The translations under genes and the position numbers were made by a program. Below, piece by piece: positions 1 to 10,500 of a DNA stretch of 40,988 bases. Under the pieces are notes generated by a model. That model worked only from the letters and a program-made list of their open reading frames with translations. It had not been told where the DNA came from and searched no databases. The stretch covers positions 1 through 40,988 of the forward strand of contig CAZFPK010000024.1 of the NCBI GenBank assembly GCA_964521025.1, given 5' to 3'. The DNA comes from DRTC01 sp964521025. GTDB taxonomy: Bacteria; Cloacimonadota; Cloacimonadia; Cloacimonadales; TCS61. Each line of letters opens with the position of its first letter. Position 1 is the stretch's first letter.

Positions 1-53
1 CGACTAAAAAAGAGGGACGTCTTTTAATTAGAAAGATACTTTAGATATTTAGG

Positions 54-734
54 TTGAATACAGCAATAATCATAAAAAATGAATTAAAGCATAAAGAAAG
101 ATTGGAATTGCCCAGAGAAGCTCTGCGAGAAGCAACAATAAATGCAATAATCCATCGAGATTATTTTGTAAATTCAAATGTTCAAATCAATATCTCTCCC
201 GATAAAGTAGAAATAATTAATCCGGGTAAGCTGTTATTTCCCAAACCTGATTTCGGTAAAGTAAGCGTTAGAAGAAATCCCATCCTCGTGGATCTGGTGC
301 ACCGTTTGGGATTTGTGGAAAAAGCAGGTTCCGGTATTAAAAGGATAAAAAGATCAACAAATGAATACAAAATAAAAGTAAAGTTTGAAACAGGTGATTT
401 CTTTAAAACCATATTTTTTAGAAAAACTGATCCGACGCAAATAAGGAGCAAATACGGAGCAAATACGGAGCAAATACGGAGCAAATACCACAAAGCTATT
501 GATGCAAATCCGACGCAAATCAGACGCAAATCCGAAGAAGACAGAAAAAGATGGATATTAGAACAACTCAAAATAAATAATAGAATAAGAGCAAAGGAAA
601 TTGAATTATTCTTTGGAATACATAGAGATACAGCGACAAAGAATTTGAATAAACTTGTTAAAGAAAAGATTCTAATTCAAAAAGGTGCAGGAAATAATGT
701 TTGGTATGAATTAAATGAGGAAACAAAAAAATGA
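54..734 (+). pseudogene. N-terminally truncated AlbA/RecG-like ATP-binding transcriptional regulator
   Basis: The 226-residue reading frame matches the C-terminal half of the AlbA_2/HATPase_c_4 family (often labelled ATP-dependent DNA helicase RecG-related or putative transcriptional regulator). Visible hallmarks are ELPREALREATINAIIHRDY, the EIINPGKL strand, and RRNPILVDLVHRLGFVEKAGSGIKRI cut here as its key parts NPIL and EKAGSGI. Residues about 165-226 look like a winged helix (RAKEIELFF...TATKNLNKLVKEKILI), so DNA binding is likely. Family members normally have an N-terminal AlbA_2 domain of 100 or more residues. Here the frame opens at a TTG just before the ATPase-like part and an in-frame TAG lies at 42-44, so the N-terminal half is absent or broken. 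A stretch of short tandem repeats lies between the two domains. I read it as a decayed gene; a short functional derivative is possible. Confidence 0.6.
445..488 (+). repeat. Four perfect 11-bp tandem repeats inside the truncated regulator
   Basis: GGAGCAAATAC is repeated four times head to tail without a mismatch. Because 11 is not a multiple of 3, each copy is read in a different phase, and three copies (33 bp) give an 11-residue period seen as IRSKYGANTEQ followed by IRSKY. Related CCGACGCAAAT-like copies flank the array at about 431-441 and 509-531. Gain or loss of one unit would shift the frame into the winged-helix domain. Confidence 0.9.
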
Positions 735-821
735 AAAATTAATTTTTGCATTAAAGAGAAGCAGGATAAATCATGATTCATCCAAAACATTATTTTTATA
801 TAAAATAAAGAGGAATAAAAA

Positions 822-3311
822 ATGAAAAAATTATTAATAACATTCGTAGTGTTAACAATCTTCATCCCCGGATTCACTCTCAAATCCAATAAAGATGAAA
901 AATGGAATCAGGATAATCCGTTTTCCCTTCCACACTGGTTGACGGAAGAAGAAAAAACGAGAACAGACGAGATCGGCAGAGATTTTTATGTAACCGATCC
1001 GCCGGATGGACCAATCCGCAATATTGCGGAATTCGATCCAATGGAAGGAGTTCTCGTTCGCTATCCGTTTGGAATTTCAACTGCTTTGATCGCGGAAATG
1101 TCGCAGGAAATAATGGTAACGACCATTGTTGCTAATCAATCACAGGAAAATACGGTTACGAATCAGTACAATTCTGCCGGAGCCAATCTCGATAACTGCA
1201 ATTTCATCCATGCTCCGACAGATTCCTACTGGACAAGAGATTACGGACCATGGTTCGTTGTGGACGGCAATAATGAATTCGGCATTGTTAATTTCCCTTA
1301 TAATCGTCCGCGACCCAATGATAATGAAATTCCGATTGAAGTTGCGGATTTTCTCGAGATCAATCTTTTTGGTATGGATTTGATTCACACCGGTGGGAAT
1401 TATATGACTGACGGTCTGGGAATCTCTTCTTCATCCGACCTGGTCTGGGAAGAAAATCCCGATCTTTCTCATGCGGATGTCGAACAACTTGTTGCAGATT
1501 ATCTCGGTATCGAAACCTATCATGTCGTTCCCGATCCAAACAATACTTACATCGATCACATAGATTGCTGGGGAAAATTTCTTGCACCCGATAAAGTCCT
1601 TATCCGCTCGGTAGCGGAAAGTCATCCGCAATACGATGAGATAGAAGCAACAGCGGAATATTATGCCAGTCAAATATCCTCTTATGGAGAGCCTTTTGAA
1701 GTTGTCCGCGTTTATACTCCCAATGATCAACCTTACACCAATTCCCTCATTTTGAATGACCGGGTTTTTGTCCCGATCACAGGTTCGAGTTTGGATGATG
1801 ATGCTATCGCAACTTATGAAACAGCTATGCCCGGATACGAAGTTCTCGGATTTACCGGTTCCTGGGTATCTACCGATGCACTCCACTGCCGCACCAAAGG
1901 AATTGCCGATCGAACCGCACTCTATATCAAACATCAACCGACTCTGGGAGATGCACCTTCCGGCATCGATTATGAAATCACTGCTGAGATCCATCCGTTC
2001 AGCGGTTCATCTTTAACTGCAGATTCACCGGTTCTCTTTTATCGCGTGAATAACGGGAATTTTACTCCAATTATTATGATAGATTTAGGGAATGAAACTT
2101 ATCAGGGAATAATTCCATCACAACCTGATGGTTTCGAGATCGATTATTATCTTTATGCTGAAGACGAATCCGGGAAAACTGCCAATCATCCTTTTATCGG
2201 AGAACCTGATCCGCATTCTTTTGTCGTTGGAGAAGCAATCCCGTCTGAACTGGAAGTTGATCCGGTTTCTTTTGAAGTGGAATTAACTATCGGAGAAACA
2301 ACTGCCGAGATCCTGGAACTATCCAATGTTGGAGGAGGAGTAATAAATTACGAGATCGAGATAGATATTCCGGTTTTTGCTGAAGATGGAAGAAACATCA
2401 GCGGTTCTACGATCGAATGTTCCGAGGATGAATTCTATGCCGGAGAAACCATAACCTGGACTTTTACGGTTTATAATGCAAGTATGGATGAAGAATGGCT
2501 GGATGAAATTTATATCGATTTTCCAAACGGAGTAATTGTTAATTCTTCAACTAATTTTGTGGGAGGAACAGCCGGAGATTTAGTTACGGATAATGCAACC
2601 GGAGATGGTGCGGAAATTCATTGGACAGATAATAACGGAGGTTGGGGAAATATTTATCACGGTGAAAGTGCTTCTGCAGAAGTAAATGTTACTATCGATC
2701 TTGATTTTATGGGCAACATCGATATAACTTATGAGATCAGCGGTGATGATTACGGCAGCGAACCTCATGATATTAGCGGAGATATCGAACTTATCAATGC
2801 AGGAGAGTTGATAACCTGGATTTCTCTCGATACATATTCGGGTTCTATCGCCAGCGGAGAAACCGATATTGTGAATGTATTCTTTGATACTGGTGATCTA
2901 GAAATTGCTGATTATGACTGCGCTCTTGTTATAACAGATGACAGGCGTGAAGAAACAATCATTCCGGTTACTTTGACCGTTATTGATACGGAAATATCGG
3001 ATAATGAGATTGAGAACTGTGCTGTCTTGCTGGGAAATTATCCGAATCCGTTCCAATCTTCAACGACAATTTCTTTTATCGCAGCAGAGTTCAGGAAGGA
3101 CACAGAGATTATTATCTACAATCTGAAAGGACAAAAAGTTAAAACTTTGAAGTGTATCTGTCATGTTGATGCAAACGCGACAGAGTCGCATTCCACGATC
3201 ACCTGGGACGGAAAAGACGAAAATGGATTTCCGGTTGCCAGCGGAATATATTTCTATAAATTATCAATGGGTGAAAAAAATGAAATGAGGAAAATGATCC
3301 TTCTCCGTTGA
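822..3311 (+). CDS. Secreted peptidylarginine deiminase (PPAD-like) with C-terminal sorting domain
   Basis: This 829-residue protein is predicted to convert peptidyl arginine to citrulline outside the cell. Residues 1-19 are a signal peptide. Residues about 55-370 are a deiminase domain of the PAD_porph/agmatine deiminase fold. Known P. gingivalis PPAD residues all have counterparts: D130 is D140 (TRDYGPWF), H236/D238 are H246/D248 (HIDCWGKFL), N297 is N307 (YTNSLIL) and C351 is C356 (DALHCRT). R152 and R154, which bind the substrate C-terminal carboxylate, are R162 and R164 in NRPRPND. An Ig-like domain follows (about 384-475), as in PPAD, then about 250 residues of extra beta domains and a FlgD-like sorting domain over the last 100 residues (NYPNPF, GQKVKTL, GIYFYKL, RKMILLR). 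An unusual Cys/His-containing insertion (KCICHVDANATES) interrupts that last domain. The start follows an AGAGG ribosome site. The gene lies 65 bp upstream of the C25 gene series. Confidence 0.92.
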   Translation: MKKLLITFVVLTIFIPGFTLKSNKDEKWNQDNPFSLPHWLTEEEKTRTDEIGRDFYVTDPPDGPIRNIAEFDPMEGVLVRYPFGISTALIAEMSQEIMVTTIVANQSQENTVTNQYNSAGANLDNCNFIHAPTDSYWTRDYGPWFVVDGNNEFGIVNFPYNRPRPNDNEIPIEVADFLEINLFGMDLIHTGGNYMTDGLGISSSSDLVWEENPDLSHADVEQLVADYLGIETYHVVPDPNNTYIDHIDCWGKFLAPDKVLIRSVAESHPQYDEIEATAEYYASQISSYGEPFEVVRVYTPNDQPYTNSLILNDRVFVPITGSSLDDDAIATYETAMPGYEVLGFTGSWVSTDALHCRTKGIADRTALYIKHQPTLGDAPSGIDYEITAEIHPFSGSSLTADSPVLFYRVNNGNFTPIIMIDLGNETYQGIIPSQPDGFEIDYYLYAEDESGKTANHPFIGEPDPHSFVVGEAIPSELEVDPVSFEVELTIGETTAEILELSNVGGGVINYEIEIDIPVFAEDGRNISGSTIECSEDEFYAGETITWTFTVYNASMDEEWLDEIYIDFPNGVIVNSSTNFVGGTAGDLVTDNATGDGAEIHWTDNNGGWGNIYHGESASAEVNVTIDLDFMGNIDITYEISGDDYGSEPHDISGDIELINAGELITWISLDTYSGSIASGETDIVNVFFDTGDLEIADYDCALVITDDRREETIIPVTLTVIDTEISDNEIENCAVLLGNYPNPFQSSTTISFIAAEFRKDTEIIIYNLKGQKVKTLKCICHVDANATESHSTITWDGKDENGFPVASGIYFYKLSMGEKNEMRKMILLR

Positions 3312-3376
3312 ATCGGCGAAGGATAAATACCGAGAACAAATTACACCCATAATTAAAAAAGGGAGAGAATAAAAAA

Positions 3377-6300
3377 ATGAAAAAACTGATATTGATGTTT
3401 GTTTCTATGATTGGATTTTTTTTGTCTGCAACCTGGATCGAAATACCGGAAAATTCGAGAAGCAAACTTTTTGAACATGTTTCCGGAGACATAGAATCAG
3501 TGGAATTGGAATTTTCTTTGAATGGCTATGAATTTGAAACATTCGAAGAAAGAGGAGATATTTATCACAAAATCTCTTATTGGAACGAAGGTGAGCGACT
3601 CGAAATCGGAAAACCCGACCTTCCTGTTTTTTCCCGTTTGGTTGCCATTCCACATGAGGGAGAAGTTTCGGTCGAGATCATGTCTTACGAAACCGGAATA
3701 ATACCGGATATTCTAATTTATCCACAGCAGGAATTGCAGATCGATGGACAGGAAAGATGCCGTGAATTTATTATCGATGAAAACTTTTATGAGAGCGGAG
3801 AAATTTTTCCCGGGAAGAAGATCGCAACCGGAACCCCCGCAATCATCAGAGATTTTCGCATTGTTAATGTAACGGTCAATCCCTTCCAATACGATCCGGT
3901 AAATCGAGAATTGACGATCATTAAAAATATAAATTACAAAGTTAATACTTCCGGGCGTGGTGGTGAAAATGTCAAAATTCATGACCATAAAAGATCGAGA
4001 TTTTTCGAGCAGTTGTATGCTTCGACTATCGTAAATTTTGGATCATTAATAACCAGAGAAGATGAATACCAGCAACCGAGCTATCTTTTTATCTGTCCGC
4101 AAAGTTCTTCGGTGCAGCAAAATTTGCAATTATTAACGAGCTGGAAACATCAAAAAGGTTTTCAAGTAACGGTTGCCACTACTGCAGAAACAGGATCGAG
4201 TTTGAATTCCATAAAAAATTATATCCAGGATGCTTATGATAATTGGGAAGATCCTCCTGAATTTGTCTGTTTGGTTGGTGATGAACATGGGAGTTTTAGC
4301 ATTCCAACGGGTTACCAAAACGGGGGAAATGGAGACCAATATTACACACTTCTCGAAGGAAATGACATTCTCGCAGATATTTTTATCGGGAGATTATCAT
4401 TCAATACAATCTCTTAATTCCAGACGATCATAGCCAAAATTCTGGGTTATGAGAAAGAACCGTATCATGAAGAACTGGACTGGTACCAGGAAGCTCTATT
4501 AGTTGGTGATCCGAGTTCATCTGAACAATCATGTATCATCACTAATAAATTCATCAAAGAAATGATTAATGCAGATGAAGAAGGTTTTACTTTCGATGAA
4601 ATTTATTCCGGTTCTTTTTCTTCCGCCATGAGCAACAGTATTAATGACGGCGTAAGTTATTTTAATTATCGAGGATACATCGGGATGAGCGGTTGGTATA
4701 ATTCTAATATCAACAGCTTAACTAATGGTTTTAAACTTCCTGTTGCAGTTATTATCACCTGCGCTACCGGAGATTTCGATTCCAGTTGGGATGATTGCCG
4801 TTCCGAACTGCTCCTCAAAGCCGGTTCTCCAACCGTTCCAAAAGGAGCGATCGCTGCTATCGGAACCGCGACTGCTTCGACCCATACATGCTTTAATAAC
4901 TGTGTCGATATGGGCATTTTTTACGGAATTTTTGTCGATCATATCTATCACATGGGTGGAGCATTGAATCGAGGAAAACTGAATCTTTACTTGAATTATC
5001 CGCAAAATCCCAACAATGCTGTTTATAAATTTTCCTATTGGAACAACCTCATGGGAGATCCGGGGATGGAGATCTGGACGAATGTTCCGAAAGAAATGAT
5101 GATTTCTTATCCACCGAATATTCCCCAGGGAAGTAACTATCTCGAAGTTAGTGTTCAAGATAATGTGACCCATCTTCCTCTTGAAAATGCTTGGGTAACT
5201 GCTTTAAAGGGAGAGGATGAGATTTTTGCTACAGGATTTACTGATTCGGATGGAAAAATCTATTTGCCAATATTTACTGAAAATACAGGAATTGTCATGC
5301 TGACTGTTACCAAACATAATTTCGTACCTCATCTTGGAAGTTTTGAAATGATCCAGTCAGATATCTTTGCAAATGTCTTTGAAATTGAGATCGATGACGA
5401 TGGTTCCGGTACTTCTTCCGGAAACGGTGATGGCATCATCAACCCTGGAGAAGAGATTGAACTAAATGTTGCTCTCAAGAACTACGGAACATTGAGTGCA
5501 GCCGGTATTACCGCTGAAATTTCTTCCGAAAACAGTTACATTGCTATTACTGATGCTTACGAGAATTATGGAACTATCGAACCCGGAACTTCCGTATTTA
5601 GTGAGGATGATTTTGATATTTCCATAAATCCGGATGTTGTTGGAGGTTCAGAAATAATGATCGATATAGTTATTTCTGATGAAGATGAAAATCAATGGTC
5701 GGATATGATCATCCTCGAAGTTGAAGGAGCAAACCTGCTGGTTCAGGACTATCAGGTTATGGATGCGGATAATATTTTGGATCCGGGAGAAACTGCGGAA
5801 TTTGTGGTTACTATCGAAAATCTCGGCTCTCTTCCGGCAAGCGAGGTTCAAGGAATTTTATCCTGTCCTGATAACCGGGTTTTAGTTATCGATGAAAATG
5901 CTTATTACGGTGATGTCTCAGCGGGAGAACAGGTTGCCAATGATACGGACAGATTTGAAATAACCGCATCGAATCATCTTCTTCCGGGAACAATGGTTTT
6001 AATGAACCTTAACCTGACCGATGAAAACGGATACGATTCCGAAACAAGTTTTCTTTTGGAGGTTGGAGAAGCTTCCGTAACAGACCCATTGGGACCCGAT
6101 GAATATGGTTATTACTGCTATGATGACGGAGATACCGAGTATGATAATGTACCGGTCTATAACTGGATCGAGATCGATCCTGATTATGGTGGTCCCGGAA
6201 CGATTATCAGTATTTATGATGCTGGAGATACGGGAGATATCGAAATCATCGCGCTCCCATTTACTTTCCAGTTTTACGGAGAATCTTATGATGAAATTAC

Positions 6301-7411
6301 TGTTTGTACGAATGGTTGGATTTCACCAGGTATAACAGAGCAGTATTCGTTTATGAACTGGCATGTTCCCGGTCCCGGAGGACCTTCTCCTATGATCGCT
6401 CCTTTCTGGGATGATCTGAAAACCGGAGGAGGACATGTCTGTTACTACTACGATCCTGATGAAAACTATTTCATCGTTGAATGGTCCGAACTGCAAAATG
6501 ATTATAATTATAACGAGGAAACTTTTCAGGTAATTCTTTATGATCCGGCTTTTCATCAAACTGCGAGTGGAGATGGTGATATTTTATACCAATATAAAAC
6601 CATAAACAATGTCGATCTGGGAGATTATACTTCCTATCATGTTCAGCACGGACAATACGCAACCGTCGGTTTGGAGGATCATACCGGAACGGTCGGTTTG
6701 GAATATACTTTTAATAATTCCTATCCTTCCGCAGCAAAAACACTGGATGATGAAATGGCGATTTTGTTTACCAGTTCCCTAATAAATCCTTTAGTTCTTT
6801 ATCCAAGTGGTTTTTATGTCGAAATGGATCCCAACCAGACATTTCTCGATACACTTTCATTGATCAATACCGGACAGGAAACGATAAATTATACGATCTA
6901 TCTCACGCAGCATCTTGGCTGGATTTCATTCAGTCCTGATTCAGGTAATTTGAATAGCGGAGAAACGGATGAAATTGAAATTACATTTACCTCGAACGGA
7001 CTTTTACCCGGCGAGCATTCCTGTAATCTGATCATCCAGACAGAAACAGGATATGAAATCTATCTGCCCATGAGTCTAACAGTCAATGAAACAGTTGCCG
7101 ATGATGATCTGCTGCAATTCAAAACAGGATTACACGGAAATTATCCGAATCCGTTCAACCCGGTAACATTAATTTCTTTCAGCCTTACCCCGGAATACAC
7201 CGGGAATGCAGAGATAATAATTTATAATATCAAGGGGCAGGAGGTTAAACATCTTTTTGATAATTCAATTTCAAAGTTATCAGCAGGTCAGCATACTGTC
7301 GAATGGAATGGAAAAGATAACAACAATGTTCCTGCTGCATCCGGAATTTATTTCTATAAATTAAGATCAGGAGATTTTTCAAGTTTAAAAAAGATGCTTT
7401 TGTTGAGGTAA
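3377..7411 (+). pseudogene. C25 (gingipain-family) peptidase paralogue 1, interrupted by an in-frame TAA
   Basis: Reading through a TAA at 4415-4417 gives one continuous frame of about 1,343 residues with no frameshift. Order: signal peptide (1-19), C25 propeptide (about 20-215), C25 catalytic domain (about 230-565, VGD...FIGRLSF...TCATGDF...GDPGMEIW), a carboxypeptidase-regulatory-like domain, two NEW3/CARDB-like domains (each opening NGDGIINPGE or DNILDPGETAE), a large beta domain, a BACON-like domain and a FlgD-like sorting domain ending KKMLLLR. The paralogue at 7520 has GAA (Glu) where this copy has TAA, so one G-to-T change explains the break. The catalytic Cys equivalent is C462 (codon 4760-4762). 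The His equivalent is Y434. It is shorter than its two paralogues because the adhesin, CARDB and FN3 modules are missing. A GGGAGAG ribosome site supports the start. It may be a recent pseudogene, a recoded gene or a sequence error. Confidence 0.88.
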
Positions 7412-7519
7412 CTCGATTCTCCGGAGCGTCATTTTTTCTCAAATAGAATTTTGGTAAGTAAAAGCGGATTTCCTCTTCTTCCTGCAGAAGATAAATCTAA
7501 AGTAAAAAAAGGAGTACAG

Positions 7520-10500
7520 ATGAAAAAATTATTTATTTCAGCATTAATGATAATTCTGACTTTTACGATTTCAGCAACCTGGATAGAAATCCCGGAAAAT
7601 ACCCGGGAAAAACTTTTTGATCATATTTCCGGTGAACGAGATGCCGTCGAAATTGAATTCTCATTAAACGGTTATGAATTGGAAACAGTATCGGTAAAAG
7701 GTGAGACATTTCAGAATATCTCTTATTTCAATGAAGGTGAATTCCTGGAAATCGGTAAACCTGATCTGCCCAGGTTTTCCCGGTTAGTTGCTATTCCCGA
7801 TGAAGGTAGCGTATCGATAGAAATACTTTCTTTTGAGGATGAAGTTTTATCAAATATGAACATCTATCCTCGACAGGAATTGCAGCGGGAGAACCAACCT
7901 CCCAACACAAAATTCTTTATCGATGAAAAATTTTATGCTGGTGAAGATATTTTCCCGGAGCAGATAGTTGAAACAGGAACTCCGGCAATCATGAGAGATT
8001 TTCGAGTTGTTAATGTAACAATCAATCCCTTCCAGTTTGACCCGCGAACGAGAGAATTACGAATTTTTAAAAAGATCAAATTCAAAGTAAATTCTTCTCA
8101 TCTGGGAGGAGAAAATATCAAAATTTCGAACCGTAAAATTTCTCGTTCTTTTAATTCAATATATGCATCGACGATCCTGAACTATAGTTCTCTGGTAACC
8201 AGAGATGAGGAATATCAACAACCGAGTTATCTCTTCATCTATCCCAATAATACGCAAGTTGAAACCTCATTGGATTCGCTTGTGAACTGGAAACATCAAA
8301 AAGGATTTGAAGTACATGCTGCCAATACTTCCGAAACAGGTGGATCTACAAGTAGTATAAAAAACTATATTCAAAATGCTTACGATAACTGGGAAAATCC
8401 ACCCGAATTTGTCTGCCTGGTCGGAGATGCAGGAGGAAGTTTTAATATCCCGACTTCCGGTGGAGATCAATATTATACATTGCTCGAAGGAGCAGATATC
8501 TTAGCGGATATTTTTATCGGGCGGCTTTCTTTTAACAGCATTACCGAATTTCTGACAATTTTGGTTAAAATACTCGGGTATGAGAGAAACCCCTATCTCG
8601 ACGAAACAGACTGGTATCATAGTGCATTATTGGTAGGAGACCCTGGTTACAGCACCGGTCAGGCAGCTATCACAGTGAATAAAGATATAAAGAATTTGAT
8701 CGATAATAATGAAGAAGGTTATATTTTCGATGAAGTTTACAACGGTTCTTTTGTTTCTCAAATGAGTTCAGGTTTGAATAGTGGAGTAAGTTATTTCAAT
8801 TATCGCGGTTATATGGGAATGAGCGGTTGGGATAATAATAATACTGCTAATCTAACAAATGGCTACAAATTACCGGTTGCTGTGATCATTACCTGCGATA
8901 CCGGTAGTTTTGAAGGAACAAGTAATTGCCGCAGCGAATATTTCCTGAAAGCCGGCACTCCGACAGTTCCCAAAGGAGCGATCGCTGCTATCGGCACGGC
9001 AACCACCGGAACACATACCTGTTTTAATAATAGTGTCGATATCGGGATTTTTTACGGGATCTTCCAGGATAAGATCTATCATATGGGCGGAGCTCTTAAT
9101 CGGGGAAAGTTGAATCTCTATATGAATTATCCAAATGAGCCGGGTTATGTTCAGAGTTTTTCTTATTGGAATAACCTGATGGGAGATCCGGGGATGGAGA
9201 TCTGGACGAATAACCCGGAACATATGATGGTTTCTTATCCGCCGAATGTTGCTCTTGGAACTAATTATGTCGAAGTTACCGTAAATCATAATACCTCTCA
9301 TATTCCCCTGGAAAATGCCTGGGTAACTGCTTTAATGGGAGACGATGAGATTTTTGCCACCGGATTTACGGATTCAGATGGAAAAGTATATTTACCTATA
9401 TATACGGAAAGTACGGGAAATGTAAAGTTAACGGTTACCAAGCACAATTTCGTTCCTCACCTGGGTAGTTTTAATATCCAGCAGTCGAATGTATTTGTTA
9501 ATGTTAACGAAGTGAATATCGATGATGATCTGAGCGGAACTTCGCAGGGTAACGGTGACGGAATTATCAATCCCGGGGAAGATATCGAACTGGGTTTAAG
9601 TTTGAAGAATTTCGGAATAATAGATGCCGATTCTATAACTGCTTCGATTTCATCGGAAATTGATTTTATCACGATCACAGACGGAAATGAGGTTTATGGG
9701 ACGATTGCTCCCGGTGCTGCGACATATTCGGAAGATGATTTTGATTTCACGGTAGATACGGCAACTCTCGGTGGTTCGGAAATAATTCTCGATATTCAGA
9801 TATTGGACGAAAATAGGACGGAATGGAATGATCGAGTTTATCTACCGGTTGCAGGAGCGAACCTGGAAACACGGGATTATGCTGTTATCGATGCTGATAA
9901 CGGTATCCTCGATCCGGGGGAAACTGCGGAATTTGAAGTTACCATAGAAAATGTCGGTTCTGTTCCATGTGATGATGTTTACGGAACATTATCGTGTGAG
10001 AATGAGATGCTGACCATCGAAGATGCGGATGGATATTTCGGGAATGTTCTTCCGGGTCTGGAAGAGACGAACAGCGGAAACAAATTTGAAGTTACTGCTC
10101 ATACAAATCTATTGCCCGGGACACAAATTATAATTGAACTACAACTTTATAATACAGATGGTTATGATAATACAGTTAGTTTTATCATCGATGTCGGGGA
10201 AGTTCTATTGACAGATCCTCTCGGTCCTGATGCTTACGGATATTATTGTTACGATGATGGAGATACGGATTATTATAATGTTCCGGTTTATTCATGGGTC
10301 GAGATCGATCCGAGTTACGGAGGTCCCGGAGATATTCTGAGTTTGAATGATAATGGAAATGACGGAGATCTTGAAATTATAGATCTGCCTTTCTTTTTCA
10401 GTTTTTATGGAATCGAGTATAACGAATTAACGGTTTGCTCGAATGGTTGGATCGCACCAGGGATAACCGATCAGTATTCATATATGAATTGGCATATCCC

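Noticed and set aside
1431..1994. - strand open frame of 187 codons
   Set aside because: It lies entirely antisense to the deiminase domain, whose motifs are decisive.
4415..4417. Programmed stop-codon readthrough or selenocysteine-like recoding
   Set aside because: The codon is TAA, not TGA or TAG; no recoding hairpin is evident just downstream, and a simple G-to-T mutation relative to the paralogue explains it.
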